The notes below the pieces were generated by a model, which had not been told where the DNA came from, did no database searches, and was given only the letters and a program-made list of their open reading frames with translations. The position numbers were made by a program, and so were the translations under genes. A stretch of DNA of 29,442 bases from the NCBI GenBank assembly GCA_034110565.1, contig JAWUYY010000088.1:1-29442 (forward strand), in the 5' to 3' direction. Below are positions 15,545 through 24,584 of this stretch, in pieces. The DNA is from Bermanella sp034110565. GTDB lineage: Bacteria > Pseudomonadota > Gammaproteobacteria > Pseudomonadales > Oceanobacteraceae. Position 1 is the first letter of the stretch. Every line of letters starts with the position of its first letter.

Positions 15545-15880
15545 ATGGATGCAGCAAATCTAACTAAAGTGGTTATCAACGCACTTGAAGACTTAAAAGC
15601 GCAAGATATTATCACGATTGATGTGAAGGATCGTACATCGGTAACCGATATGATGGTTATCGCAACGGGTACTTCAAGCCGCCACGTTCAAGCCGTGGCT
15701 GATAACGTTTCTGAAAAATCAAAAGCCGCAGGCCTTATGCCTCTTGGCTCTGAAGGCCGCGGAAATAGCGACTGGGTATTAATTGATCTAGGTGATGTGA
15801 TTGTTCATGTGATGACGAGCCAAGCTCGTGAGCACTATGATCTTGAGCGTCTATGGAGTGAGCCGCGCATGGCGCAGTAA
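15545..15880 (+). CDS. rsfS: Ribosomal silencing factor RsfS
   Basis: This 111-residue protein binds ribosomal protein L14 and blocks subunit joining when nutrients are short. It is a complete member of the DUF143 family, with KDRTSVTDMMVIATGTSSRHV (named here by its ends, KDRTSVTD and GTSSRHV), GLMPLGSEG, SDWVLIDLGDVIVHVM and REHYDLERLW. It sits between nadD and rlmH with only 5-base gaps, the standard arrangement, so the genes are cotranscribed. Confidence 0.95.
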   Translation: MDAANLTKVVINALEDLKAQDIITIDVKDRTSVTDMMVIATGTSSRHVQAVADNVSEKSKAAGLMPLGSEGRGNSDWVLIDLGDVIVHVMTSQAREHYDLERLWSEPRMAQ

Positions 15881-15885
15881 TTTCC

Positions 15886-16353
15886 ATGAAGATTAGAATA
15901 CTCGCCGTTGGGGGCAAAATGCCCTCATGGGTAGAGCAAGGCTTTACAGAATACGCCAAGCGTCTACCCAATGATTGCCGCCTAGAGTTAGTGGAACTAC
16001 CATTAGGTCCACGGGGCAAAAATCAGCCTCCTGCAAAAGCCATCGAAAAAGAAGGTCAAGCCATGCTAGCGGCCATGAAGCCGCAAAACACCTGCGTGGC
16101 TTTAGAAGTGCTGGGGAAACCTTGGAGCACCGAGGTGCTATCAGAGCAATTAACGGATTGGCGCATGTTAGGCCAAGATGTGGACTTACTCATTGGTGGC
16201 CCAGATGGTTTAAGCAAAGAATGTTCTGCAAAAGCGAAATACAAGTGGTCTTTATCGCCGTTAACACTGCCGCACCCTTTAGTAAGAATATTATTGGCTG
16301 AGCAGTTATATCGAGCATGGACGATTTTAAATAATCATCCATATCATAAGTAA
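15886..16353 (+). CDS. rlmH: 23S rRNA pseudouridine-1915 N3-methyltransferase
   Basis: This 155-residue SPOUT-class methyltransferase modifies pseudouridine 1915 in helix 69 of 23S rRNA on the assembled 70S ribosome. The first residues MKIRILAVGGKMP, the SAM-knot motif LLIGGPDGLS (101-110) and the end LAEQLYRAWTILNNHPYHK are all diagnostic. Full length. It follows rsfS by 5 bases; a 73-base gap with T-rich and A-rich tracts separates it from mrdA. Confidence 0.97.
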   Translation: MKIRILAVGGKMPSWVEQGFTEYAKRLPNDCRLELVELPLGPRGKNQPPAKAIEKEGQAMLAAMKPQNTCVALEVLGKPWSTEVLSEQLTDWRMLGQDVDLLIGGPDGLSKECSAKAKYKWSLSPLTLPHPLVRILLAEQLYRAWTILNNHPYHK

Positions 16354-16426
16354 CCACTTGTTTTTTAATAATAAAAAAGCCTAAATGATGAGCAATTTAT
16401 TATCTGCTCTGGTAAGTGATGACTAA

Positions 16427-18283
16427 ATGAGTTTTGACTTAAAGGACGCACGGACTGAAAAAAAGATATTTGCAAGGCGCGCTTATCTAGCAGGCTTTTT
16501 TGTATTTGTCTTGGTGTGTATTTTAGCTGGGCGTATGATGTTCCTGCAAATCACCCAGTATGATCTATACGCTAGTAAGTCAGAAAACAACCGTGTTCAA
16601 TTAAAAACCGTTGAGCCTATCCGTGGTTTGATCTTTGATCGAAATGGGGTGTTGCTGGCTGAAAACCTTCCTAGCCATAGTTTAACCATTGTGCCTGAAC
16701 GTGTGGATAACATGGAGCAGACTCTAGGGTTGATCCGTTCACTCATCGGCATTACAGATGAAGAACGTGACAGTTTTGAAGCACGTGTTAAATCTTACCG
16801 CCGCCCATACGAAGCCATTCCCTTAAAATTCCGTCTTGATGAAAACGATATTGCCAAAATTATGGTGAATGATTACTTCTTGCCTGGTGTGCAAGTGGAA
16901 GCGGAGCTTGTGCGTCATTACCCTATGGGTGAAGACTTTGCCCATGTGATCGGTTATGTGGGGCAGATGAATGAAGCTGAGAAGAAACGTCTAGACCCCA
17001 TTCAATATAAAGTGACTCGACGTATTGGTAAAATAGGTCTGGAGCGCTACTACGAACAAGAGTTGCACGGGCATGTGGGCTACCAAAAAGTCGAAACTAA
17101 TGCTCAGGGACGTATATTAAAAGTCCTAGAGAAACAAAGCTCGATCCCAGGCAAAAATTTAATTCTCAATCTAGATGCTCGCTTACAACGTACTGGCATG
17201 GAAGCATTTAAGGGTCGCCGTGGCTCATTAGTCGCTATGGATCCAAAAACAGGTGGAATCTTAGCCATGGTTTCTAGCCCGTCTTTTGATCCTAACTTAT
17301 TCGTCAATGGCATTAGCTATAACGCTTACAACTCTCTAAGAGATTCCCTTGATACACCTCTGTTTGACCGTGCAACTCGTGGGCAGTACCCGCCTGGGTC
17401 AACCATGAAGCCATTCATTGCACTGGGCTTCTTGGATTTTGGTGTGACCAACTGGAAAGAAGAAATCGAAGATCCAGGTTATTACATGCTTGAAAACGAT
17501 GATCGCGTGTACCGAGACTGGAAGCGCCGTGGTCATGGCGATCACATTACGTTAAGTGATGCCATCATACAAAGTTGTGATACGTATTTTTACGAAATGT
17601 CGTTTAGAAGCGGTATTGATAACCTACATCCATTCTTAACTAAATTTGGCTTTGGTCAAAATACCGGGTTGGATATTGGTAATGCACTGCCTGCGTTGCT
17701 ACCTGATAGAGAGTGGAAAAAAACCTATAGAGGACGCTCATGGTATGCAGGTGACACTCTGAATATAGCCTTAGGCCAAGGGTTTATGCTGGCTACACCA
17801 TTACAATTGGCAACTGCCATGAATGTGTTCGCGGCAAAAGGGGAGTGGCACCGAGCGAAATTAGTCCAGTTTATTGACGGCAAGCCACTAGAAGAAGAAA
17901 TAAAGCCTGAGAATATTGTGCTAAAAGATCAAGGGAATTGGAATAAAATGAACAGTGCCATGGAAGGGGTTGTTCAAAATTATCTTGGGACAGCAAGAGG
18001 ATTAAAGCATAATTTGAAATATCGCTTGGCGGCAAAAACCGGTACAGCTCAGGTTGTTGGTATTAAACAGAATGAAGAATACGACTCAGAGGCCTTGCTT
18101 GAGCGTCAGCGTGATCATGCGTTATTTGTTAGTTTTGCACCGGTAGATGACCCTCAAATAGCGGTGGCCTCAGTGGTTGAAAATGGCGAATCAGCTGGTA
18201 AGACGGCAGGACCAATTGCCAGAAAAGTGATGGATCGTTACTTGAATGACGCCCAACTAAAAGGCATCGAATATGATTATTAA
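16427..18283 (+). CDS. mrdA: Peptidoglycan transpeptidase PBP2
   Basis: This 618-residue class B penicillin-binding protein cross-links side-wall peptidoglycan in the elongasome, working with RodA. It has a cytoplasmic tail, one membrane helix (about 20-40), a pedestal domain beginning RGLIFDRNGVLLAEN (66-80) and a periplasmic transpeptidase domain. Its active-site motifs are S325-T-M-K328 (PPGSTMKPF), S383-C-D385 and K537-T-G539 (AAKTGTAQV). SCD in place of SxN is normal for PBP2. The ATG gives the expected N-terminus; the Shine-Dalgarno is weak. rodA follows after 47 bases. Confidence 0.97.
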   Translation: MSFDLKDARTEKKIFARRAYLAGFFVFVLVCILAGRMMFLQITQYDLYASKSENNRVQLKTVEPIRGLIFDRNGVLLAENLPSHSLTIVPERVDNMEQTLGLIRSLIGITDEERDSFEARVKSYRRPYEAIPLKFRLDENDIAKIMVNDYFLPGVQVEAELVRHYPMGEDFAHVIGYVGQMNEAEKKRLDPIQYKVTRRIGKIGLERYYEQELHGHVGYQKVETNAQGRILKVLEKQSSIPGKNLILNLDARLQRTGMEAFKGRRGSLVAMDPKTGGILAMVSSPSFDPNLFVNGISYNAYNSLRDSLDTPLFDRATRGQYPPGSTMKPFIALGFLDFGVTNWKEEIEDPGYYMLENDDRVYRDWKRRGHGDHITLSDAIIQSCDTYFYEMSFRSGIDNLHPFLTKFGFGQNTGLDIGNALPALLPDREWKKTYRGRSWYAGDTLNIALGQGFMLATPLQLATAMNVFAAKGEWHRAKLVQFIDGKPLEEEIKPENIVLKDQGNWNKMNSAMEGVVQNYLGTARGLKHNLKYRLAAKTGTAQVVGIKQNEEYDSEALLERQRDHALFVSFAPVDDPQIAVASVVENGESAGKTAGPIARKVMDRYLNDAQLKGIEYDY

Positions 18284-18330
18284 TCGATTTAACAATCAAC
18301 AAAAAAGCGTTGCCGAAATTGAGGTAAATC

Positions 18331-19461
18331 ATGGCCGGTGATTTTACTCGACAGTTAAATGATTCTGGTATGCAAAGCGGTCGTAGTATTTGGCAGCGTA
18401 TGAATATCGACGTTACCATGCTGCTGTTATTGCTATTGCTGTGTGCTGGTGGATTATTTATTTTATATAGTGCTAGTGGTCAAAACATGGGCATGGTCTA
18501 TCGCCAAATGGTGTATTTGGGTTTGGGTTTTTTCATCATGTTGGTGATTGCTCAGGTGGATCCAAGATGGTTTCAGATGATTGCCCCTTGGATGTATTGC
18601 GCGGGAATTATTGCGCTGATTCTTGTATTGCTGGTGGGTGTTGGGGCGAAAGGTGCTCAGCGTTGGCTTAGTGTATTTGGGATATTCCGTTTTCAGCCTT
18701 CAGAAATGATGAAACTCATAACCCCCATGATGGTCGCCTGGTATTTGTCTTCAAGGTTGCTGCCACCTCGTTTAAAAGTCATCGTAGTGGTGTTAATGCT
18801 GGCGCTTTTACCTGCGCTGCTGATTTTTAAGCAGCCTGATTTGGGTACGGCTTTATTAATCGCCGCCGCGGGCCTTTTAGTTTTATTATTTGCAGGGCTA
18901 AGTAGCAAGTGGATAGCCATTGCTGTGGTCACATTGTTAGCGGTTGCTCCAATCATGTGGTACGGCGTGATGCATGATTACCAAAAACAAAGGGTGCTGA
19001 CGTTCTTGGACCCAGAAACAGACCCATTAGGTTCAGGCTGGAACATTATACAAAGTAAGACGGCCATAGGCTCGGGTGGCCTTGAAGGCAAAGGCTGGAT
19101 GCAAGGGACTCAGTCTCAATTGGAATTTTTGCCAGAACGCCATACTGACTTTATCATTGCTGTTTATGCCGAAGAGCAGGGTCTGATCGGTATCTTAATT
19201 TTACTGATGTTGTATATGTTTATCGTCATGCGAGGGATTTATATGTCTTCCTGTGGTCGAGATACTTTTGCACGACTGTTCGCAGGTGCGCTCATCATCA
19301 CGTTTTTCATCTATGTGTTTGTTAACATAGGTATGGTGAGTGGGATTTTACCAGTTGTGGGTGTGCCATTACCGTTAATCAGTTATGGTGGAACATCCAT
19401 TGTGACCTTGATGGCGGCATTTGGCGTTATTATGTCGGTTTACATGCATCGTCGGATTTAA
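18331..19461 (+). CDS. mrdB: Peptidoglycan glycosyltransferase RodA
   Basis: This 376-residue SEDS-family inner-membrane protein with about ten helices polymerises glycan strands from lipid II in the elongasome, paired with PBP2. Diagnostic regions are GAKGAQRWLSVFGIFRFQPSE (given by its ends, GAKGAQRW and FRFQPSE), FKQPDLGTALL, the loop around SGGLEGKGWMQGTQSQ, LPERHTDFIIAVYAEEQG, and the end GVPLPLISYGGTS. A GAGG Shine-Dalgarno lies 8 bases before the ATG. It ends 6 bases before the likely mltB start. Confidence 0.97.
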   Translation: MAGDFTRQLNDSGMQSGRSIWQRMNIDVTMLLLLLLLCAGGLFILYSASGQNMGMVYRQMVYLGLGFFIMLVIAQVDPRWFQMIAPWMYCAGIIALILVLLVGVGAKGAQRWLSVFGIFRFQPSEMMKLITPMMVAWYLSSRLLPPRLKVIVVVLMLALLPALLIFKQPDLGTALLIAAAGLLVLLFAGLSSKWIAIAVVTLLAVAPIMWYGVMHDYQKQRVLTFLDPETDPLGSGWNIIQSKTAIGSGGLEGKGWMQGTQSQLEFLPERHTDFIIAVYAEEQGLIGILILLMLYMFIVMRGIYMSSCGRDTFARLFAGALIITFFIYVFVNIGMVSGILPVVGVPLPLISYGGTSIVTLMAAFGVIMSVYMHRRI

Positions 19462-19467
19462 ATAGTG

Positions 19468-20436
19468 ATGAGGTTTAATGTGTTAGCAGCCAGTTTAGTT
19501 TTATTGTTGAGTAGTATTTCCGTATCCGCGGGTGGTTATCAAGAGCACCCGAAGTACGAGCCTTTCATTGCAGAAATGATGAAAGAACATAACTACGATG
19601 AGAAAGTATTAAGAGACGTGTTGTCACAAGCGCAGCGTAAAGACAGCATTTTAGAGGCTATTTCACGCCCTGCCGAAAAAGTTAAGCCTTGGTATGAATA
19701 CCGCGATATATTTTTAACGGAAGGTCGAGCAAAAGCAGGTAAGGCATTTTTAAAAGAACATAAAGCCACATTTGATACAGTGGAAAAAAAGTACGGTGTG
19801 CCTCGTGAAATTATCGCGGCTATTATTGGTGTTGAAACCTACTATGGGCGTAATACTGGTAGCTATCGTGTGATTGATGCGTTGACTACATTAGGCTTTG
19901 ATTACCCAGAGCGCTCATTGTTTTACCGTGAATTGAAGAACTATTTTTTAATGGTTCGTGATAATGATTTAGATCCGCTAACTATTAAAGGCTCTTATGC
20001 TGGTGCAATGGGATTGGGTCAGTTCATTCCATCTAGCTACATCAGTTATGCTGTGGATTTTGACGGCGACGGCAAGAAAGATTTATGGACAAATGTCGAC
20101 GACGCCATTGCCAGTGTTGCCTATTATTTTAAGCGTTATGGTTGGGAAGCGGGTGAACTGGTCGCCAGTTCAGTCTCTTTATATAACGATGATGCAGATA
20201 AATTAGCGAACGAAGGTTTATCATTGTCTGCAACCGTATCGCAATGGAAAAAACGAGGTGTGAATGTGCCTAAAGGCATGGACGATCGTAAAGCTGCATT
20301 ATTTCGTTATGACCTAGAAGATGGCAAAGAGTACTGGCTTGTCTATAAAAACTTTTACGTTATCACCCGATATAACCGCAGCAGTATGTATGCCCGCGTT
20401 GTATCTGACTTCAGTGAAATTCTTAAGCAACCATGA
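19468..20436 (+). CDS. mltB: Lytic murein transglycosylase B
   Basis: This periplasmic enzyme of about 322 residues (family GH103) cleaves the MurNAc-GlcNAc bond and forms 1,6-anhydro-MurNAc ends. The catalytic acid is E124 (numbered from GTG 19465) in IIGVETYYGR. Other family motifs are SYAGAMGLGQFIPSSY, DFDGDGKKDLW and DAIASVAYYFKRYGW. The signal peptide (to about VSA, 19-22) has no lipobox cysteine, so this is a soluble form like SltB1 of Pseudomonas, which stands in the same place between rodA and rlpA. ATG 19468 and GTG 19465 are both possible starts. The stop overlaps rlpA by 4 bases. Confidence 0.95.
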   Translation: MRFNVLAASLVLLLSSISVSAGGYQEHPKYEPFIAEMMKEHNYDEKVLRDVLSQAQRKDSILEAISRPAEKVKPWYEYRDIFLTEGRAKAGKAFLKEHKATFDTVEKKYGVPREIIAAIIGVETYYGRNTGSYRVIDALTTLGFDYPERSLFYRELKNYFLMVRDNDLDPLTIKGSYAGAMGLGQFIPSSYISYAVDFDGDGKKDLWTNVDDAIASVAYYFKRYGWEAGELVASSVSLYNDDADKLANEGLSLSATVSQWKKRGVNVPKGMDDRKAALFRYDLEDGKEYWLVYKNFYVITRYNRSSMYARVVSDFSEILKQP

Positions 20437-21194
20437 AGCTCATTCAGGCTTGCAGCATAATTACTTTGATGATTTTGGTGCAGGCTTGTTCTACCCCTTC
20501 TCGCTATCAGCAAAGCCAAGATAGCACGCCTATTTTTCAGCAAAGCATTGCTAATTTAGCTGAACCCCAGCCGATTCGGGAGCCTATGTCTAGACGCGGC
20601 AATCCTGATCGCTATGAAGTATGGGGAAAAACCTATGAAGTGGATAAAGGATTAACTGAATATTCGCAACAAGGTACAGCGTCATGGTATGGCAAGAAAT
20701 TTCATGGTCACGATACCAGCAATGGTGAACGCTTTGATGTTTATCAGTTTAGCGCCGCCCATAAGTCTTTGCCTTTACCCAGTTATGTTCGCGTAACCAA
20801 TCTGGATAATAATAAAAGTTTGGTGGTGCGGGTAAACGATCGTGGGCCATTTCACGGTGATCGCTTGATCGACTTATCTTATGCCGCTGCGGTGCGATTA
20901 GATTTTGCCAAGAAAGGTACGGCAAATGTAAAAGTAGACTTGTTAGCCGCTCCGCTTAGTGAAAGTGATTACTTGTTTTTACAGGTAGCTGCATTTGAAG
21001 CAGAACCTTCTGCACTAATTATGCAACAAAGGTTAACGACTGTGGTCGAAGAGCCGGTGTATATCACCAAGGATGCAACTAACGGTAAAATGCTACATAA
21101 AGTGCGGATTGGCCCATTAAGCCCTAGCGAAGTAGAAGTGGTACAGAGCACATTACGAGCACAAGATATTCATTCTACCTTGATCGGTCCTTAG
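20433..21194 (+). CDS. rlpA: RlpA septal lytic transglycosylase, lipoprotein
   Basis: This 253-residue outer-membrane lipoprotein has a lipobox LVQAC with the lipidated cysteine at 19. The double-psi beta-barrel domain (80-160) contains GTASWYGKKFHG, E99, H110 (AAHKSLPLP) and D136 (VRVNDRGPF), positions matching the catalytic residues known from Pseudomonas RlpA. A C-terminal SPOR domain (about 180-253, FLQVAAFEAEPSA) binds denuded septal glycan. It cleaves stem-peptide-free peptidoglycan between daughter cells. The start uses the ATGA overlap with mltB. Confidence 0.95.
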   Translation: MKLIQACSIITLMILVQACSTPSRYQQSQDSTPIFQQSIANLAEPQPIREPMSRRGNPDRYEVWGKTYEVDKGLTEYSQQGTASWYGKKFHGHDTSNGERFDVYQFSAAHKSLPLPSYVRVTNLDNNKSLVVRVNDRGPFHGDRLIDLSYAAAVRLDFAKKGTANVKVDLLAAPLSESDYLFLQVAAFEAEPSALIMQQRLTTVVEEPVYITKDATNGKMLHKVRIGPLSPSEVEVVQSTLRAQDIHSTLIGP

Positions 21195-21200
21195 GCATCC

Positions 21201-21228
21201 TTAACAAACCCAATAAGCGTGCTACAAT
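21201..21228 (+). promoter_or_regulatory. Internal sigma-70 promoter for dacA
   Basis: TTAACA (21201-21206), a 16-base spacer and TACAAT (21223-21228) form a good promoter just after the rlpA stop. Transcription would begin near 21235, so dacA can be expressed apart from the upstream operon. Confidence 0.65.
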
Positions 21229-21265
21229 GGCGCACAATTTTTTATTAATAGTTAAATACGGTCCT

Positions 21266-22408
21266 ATGCGTTCACTTACTTTTTGCTTGGTCTTTCTGCT
21301 TTCATCCCTGACTTTTGCTGTTCCTAGCATTATTCCTCACCCCCCAGAACTGGCTGCCAGTTCCTATATCTTGATCGATGCGAATAGTGGTGAAGTATTA
21401 GTCGAACACAATGCAGATGAAATACTACCTCCTGCCAGTTTAACCAAGATGATGACCAGCTTTATCGTCACCGAAGAACTTGCTTACGGCAACATCAAAG
21501 AAGACGATCGCACTCGCATTAGTGTTAAAGCTTGGAAAGCCGAGGGCTCTCGAATGTTTATCCGCGAAGGCACTTATGTTCCTGTTGGTGAGTTACTTAA
21601 AGGTGTCATTATACAATCGGGTAATGATGCGAGTATTGCTCTGGCCGAACACATAAGTGGCTCAGAGGAGTCCTTTGTAGATGTGATGAATCAATACGCT
21701 GCCTCGCTTGGTATGGTTAATACTCGTTTTCATAATGCAACGGGATTACCAGCTAAAGGCCATAGATCAACAGCACGAGACTTGTCTAAGCTGGCAAAAC
21801 ATATCATTAGCGACCACAAAGAATATTATCCTTTGTATAAAGAAAAGAAATTCAAATATAACAACATCGAACAGCCAAATCGCAACCTTTTATTATTCTG
21901 GGATAACAGAGTAGATGGTTTAAAAACAGGCCATACCGATGAAGCAGGTTTTTGCTTAGTATCCAGCGCTGTTGATAAAGGTATGCGCTTAATAACCGTC
22001 GTCATGGGTGCTAAATCAGAACGAGCTCGTGCTCGTGAATCTCGTAAATTACTTGATTATGGTTTCCGTTACTTTGAAAGCCATAAATTATATGACGCTC
22101 AAGAAACCCTACAAACTCAACGAGTATGGATGGGCCAAGAAGATGAATTAGCGTTAGGCGTAAAAGATGGAGCCTATATCACTATTCCTCGTGGCCAAAA
22201 AGGCAATCTTGATGTGCAATATAGTATTGATGACGTGATCAAAGCCCCTGTTATGAAAGGCATGGAATATGGCCACATGAAGGTATTACTAGGCGAAAAA
22301 GTGTTAATGGATAAGCCCTTGATTGCTCTTGGCGAGATAAAAGAAGCAGGCTTTCTATCCCGTTTACTCGATTATATTAAGTTGTTCTTTTACTCCTTAT
22401 TTAGTTGA
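21266..22408 (+). CDS. dacA: D-alanyl-D-alanine carboxypeptidase (PBP5/6 type)
   Basis: This periplasmic low-molecular-weight penicillin-binding protein of about 380 residues trims the terminal D-Ala from pentapeptide stems. Residues are counted from ATG 21266. It has a signal peptide (to about A18), active-site S58-L-T-K61, S118-G-N120 and K220-T-G222 (LKTGHT), then a beta-rich PBP5 C-terminal domain. A final amphipathic helix (SRLLDYIKLFFYSLFS) holds it to the outer face of the inner membrane. An in-frame ATG at 21227 would add 13 residues, but it lies inside the -10 box of the promoter, so 21266 is the better start. Confidence 0.93.
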   Translation: MRSLTFCLVFLLSSLTFAVPSIIPHPPELAASSYILIDANSGEVLVEHNADEILPPASLTKMMTSFIVTEELAYGNIKEDDRTRISVKAWKAEGSRMFIREGTYVPVGELLKGVIIQSGNDASIALAEHISGSEESFVDVMNQYAASLGMVNTRFHNATGLPAKGHRSTARDLSKLAKHIISDHKEYYPLYKEKKFKYNNIEQPNRNLLLFWDNRVDGLKTGHTDEAGFCLVSSAVDKGMRLITVVMGAKSERARARESRKLLDYGFRYFESHKLYDAQETLQTQRVWMGQEDELALGVKDGAYITIPRGQKGNLDVQYSIDDVIKAPVMKGMEYGHMKVLLGEKVLMDKPLIALGEIKEAGFLSRLLDYIKLFFYSLFS

Positions 22409-22470
22409 ACCCTTGTATTTGCCTGTTTTGCAACCATATTGGGGTAAAATAGGCTAGCATCAGATATATT

Positions 22471-22746
22471 ATGGCTCAGAAAACGCAATCCGAAAAAATA
22501 GAATTCCCTTGTCCTGATTACCCCATAAAGGTATTGGGCCAAGCGGGTGATGATTATGAATCTTTTGTTATCGGCATTATGCGTGTGCATGACCCAGACT
22601 TTGATGTTGAGCGCATCAGGGTTAATCACAGTAGCAATGGTCGCTTCACCTCAGTGACGTTCTTCATAACAGCTAACTCGAAAGAGCACCTAGAGAAATT
22701 ACATGCCGATTTCATTCAGCATGATCGTATTAAGATGGTTCTCTAA
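22471..22746 (+). CDS. ybeD: YbeD family (DUF493) protein
   Basis: This 91-residue cytoplasmic protein has the ferredoxin-like ACT-type fold of the DUF493 family, with IEFPCPDYPIKVLG at the start, VNHSSNGRFTSVTFFI in the middle and a C-terminal helix and strand. It stands between dacA and lipB in many gammaproteobacteria. Its function is not established, although its position next to lipoate genes is conserved. Its stop overlaps the lipB start in TAATG. Confidence 0.93.
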   Translation: MAQKTQSEKIEFPCPDYPIKVLGQAGDDYESFVIGIMRVHDPDFDVERIRVNHSSNGRFTSVTFFITANSKEHLEKLHADFIQHDRIKMVL

Positions 22747-23390
22747 TGCACCTCGGCGTGCGCTTTTTAGAAGGTGAACAAGAATACGAGCCCGTTTGGC
22801 TCGCTATGAAAGCCTTTACAGACTCTAGAGGCGAGCATACCCAAGATGAGGTATGGATTCTTGAGCACAAAAAAGTGTTTACTCAAGGCCAAGCAGGAAA
22901 GGCTGAGCATTTACTATTTACCGGTGATATTCCTGTGGTGCAAGCTGACCGTGGTGGTCAGGTGACGTATCATGGCCCTGGTCAGATTACAGCTTACATC
23001 CTAGTTGATTTAAAACGTCTAAACTTAGGACCAAGATCTTTAGTTGACGTTATTGAAACCAGCCTAGTTAACCTATTGGCACAATACGATATTCAAGCCT
23101 ACCCCAAACCCGATGCGCCAGGTGTATATGTGGGGGAAAGTAAAATAGCATCACTAGGGCTGCGAATTCGCAAAGGCTATAGCTTTCATGGCTTAGCCTT
23201 AAATGTCGATATGGATTTAGAGCCTTTCTTGCGTATCAACCCTTGTGGTTATGCTGGCATGAATATGACGCATATGGCTGAGTTCACATCTAAGCCAGAT
23301 ATAAAGGTCGCAGGCCAAAAGCTTGTCGATCAACTTGCAACCTGTTTGCCTTATAGCGGCATCCAAGATTTAGGTAATCACTTACCATGA
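22746..23390 (+). CDS. lipB: Octanoyl-ACP:protein octanoyltransferase
   Basis: This 214-residue cytoplasmic enzyme moves octanoate from acyl carrier protein to the lipoyl domains of 2-oxoacid dehydrogenases and GcvH. It has the family motif RGGQVTYHGPGQ (69-80) and the catalytic pair K133 (GESKIASLGLR) and C167 (INPCGYAGM). Length is normal. Start and stop overlap ybeD (TAATG) and lipA (ATGA), so translation is coupled through the three genes. Confidence 0.97.
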   Translation: MHLGVRFLEGEQEYEPVWLAMKAFTDSRGEHTQDEVWILEHKKVFTQGQAGKAEHLLFTGDIPVVQADRGGQVTYHGPGQITAYILVDLKRLNLGPRSLVDVIETSLVNLLAQYDIQAYPKPDAPGVYVGESKIASLGLRIRKGYSFHGLALNVDMDLEPFLRINPCGYAGMNMTHMAEFTSKPDIKVAGQKLVDQLATCLPYSGIQDLGNHLP

Positions 23391-24349
23391 GTACAGAGAA
23401 AAAAGCCAAAGTGGTTCAAGGTGAAAAAAAACGCGGTGCGGATAAAGTTGCTCGCATCCCGATAAAAGTGATTCCAACTGAGACGATGCCGCGCAAGCCT
23501 GATTGGATTCGCGTACGTATTCCCGCCAGCCCAAAGATTAATGAAGTTAAGCAAAAGATGCGCAAGCACGGTTTACACACCGTTTGTGAGGAAGCTTCTT
23601 GCCCTAATATTGGGGAATGCTTTGGTAGTGGTACCGCGACGTTTATGATTATGGGCGATATTTGCACCCGTCGCTGCCCATTTTGCGATGTAGGGCATGG
23701 TCGACCAAATCCTTTAAATGAAGCTGAGCCAAAAGAATTAGCAACCGCCATTGCCGATATGGGCCTTAAGTATGTGGTGATTACCTCGGTAGACCGTGAT
23801 GATCTGCGCGACGGTGGGGCTCAGCACTTTGCCGATTGTGTTCGTTACTCTCGCGAATTAAGCCCAAGTCTAGAAATGGAAATACTAGTACCGGATTTTC
23901 GCGGTCGAATGGATATTGCCATCGATATACTGTCGCAAACGCCACCGGATGTGTTTAATCATAACCTGGAGACCGTGCCTTCTTTGTATAAAAAGGTGCG
24001 CCCGGGCTCTGATTATCAATGGTCGTTAGATCTATTGAAGAAATATAAAGAAAAATGCCCCGATGTATTAACCAAATCTGGTTTAATGCTGGGCGTTGGT
24101 GAAACCAAGGAAGAGGTCATCCAAGTGATGCAAGATATGCGTGATCATGATATTGACATGATTACCCTTGGACAATATTTACAACCAAGTAAACATCACT
24201 TGGCAGTAGAGCGTTTCGTACACCCTGATGAGTTTGATGAACTGGGTGAGCTTGCGAAGAAAATGGGGTTCAAACGTGTGGCTAGTGGCCCAATGGTTCG
24301 ATCCTCTTACCATGCAGACCAGCAAATGAAAGGTGAAGCTTTGCTGTAA
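23387..24349 (+). CDS. lipA: Lipoyl synthase
   Basis: This 320-residue radical-SAM enzyme inserts two sulfur atoms into protein-bound octanoate. Both [4Fe-4S] clusters are coded: the auxiliary cluster by C67, C72 and C78 (CEEASCPNIGEC) and the radical-SAM cluster by C93, C97 and C100 (CTRRCPFC). The C-terminal RSSYHAD carries the serine that ligates the auxiliary cluster. The first 38 residues are a Lys-rich extension typical of gammaproteobacterial forms. It is the last gene of the cluster. The 235 bases after it contain two small hairpins (24421-24446 and 24460-24473) but no clear terminator. Confidence 0.98.
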   Translation: MSTEKKAKVVQGEKKRGADKVARIPIKVIPTETMPRKPDWIRVRIPASPKINEVKQKMRKHGLHTVCEEASCPNIGECFGSGTATFMIMGDICTRRCPFCDVGHGRPNPLNEAEPKELATAIADMGLKYVVITSVDRDDLRDGGAQHFADCVRYSRELSPSLEMEILVPDFRGRMDIAIDILSQTPPDVFNHNLETVPSLYKKVRPGSDYQWSLDLLKKYKEKCPDVLTKSGLMLGVGETKEEVIQVMQDMRDHDIDMITLGQYLQPSKHHLAVERFVHPDEFDELGELAKKMGFKRVASGPMVRSSYHADQQMKGEALL

Positions 24350-24499
24350 TAAGTCAGCAGCTGATCAAAAAGTGGTCTTTAATTAACCTTAATGTCTCGT
24401 TTTGAGTGGTTTTTGTTAGGCAATCTATTCAATATTAAGTAGATTGTCGCTATAAAAGCCTCACAAAGGTGAGTAATTACATTTTTAACTGTATTAGTT

Positions 24500-24528
24500 T
24501 TGTCCTATTGGGTGAAGATGCGTATAAT
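24500..24528 (+). promoter_or_regulatory. Sigma-70 promoter for the histone-like gene
   Basis: TTGTCC (24500-24505), a 17-base spacer and a perfect TATAAT (24523-24528) place the start near 24535, about 50 bases before the coding region. Confidence 0.65.
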
Positions 24529-24584
24529 ACGCGCGACTAGATATACACGCCCCAAAAACTATTTCAGGAGTGAGCAACTGATTC

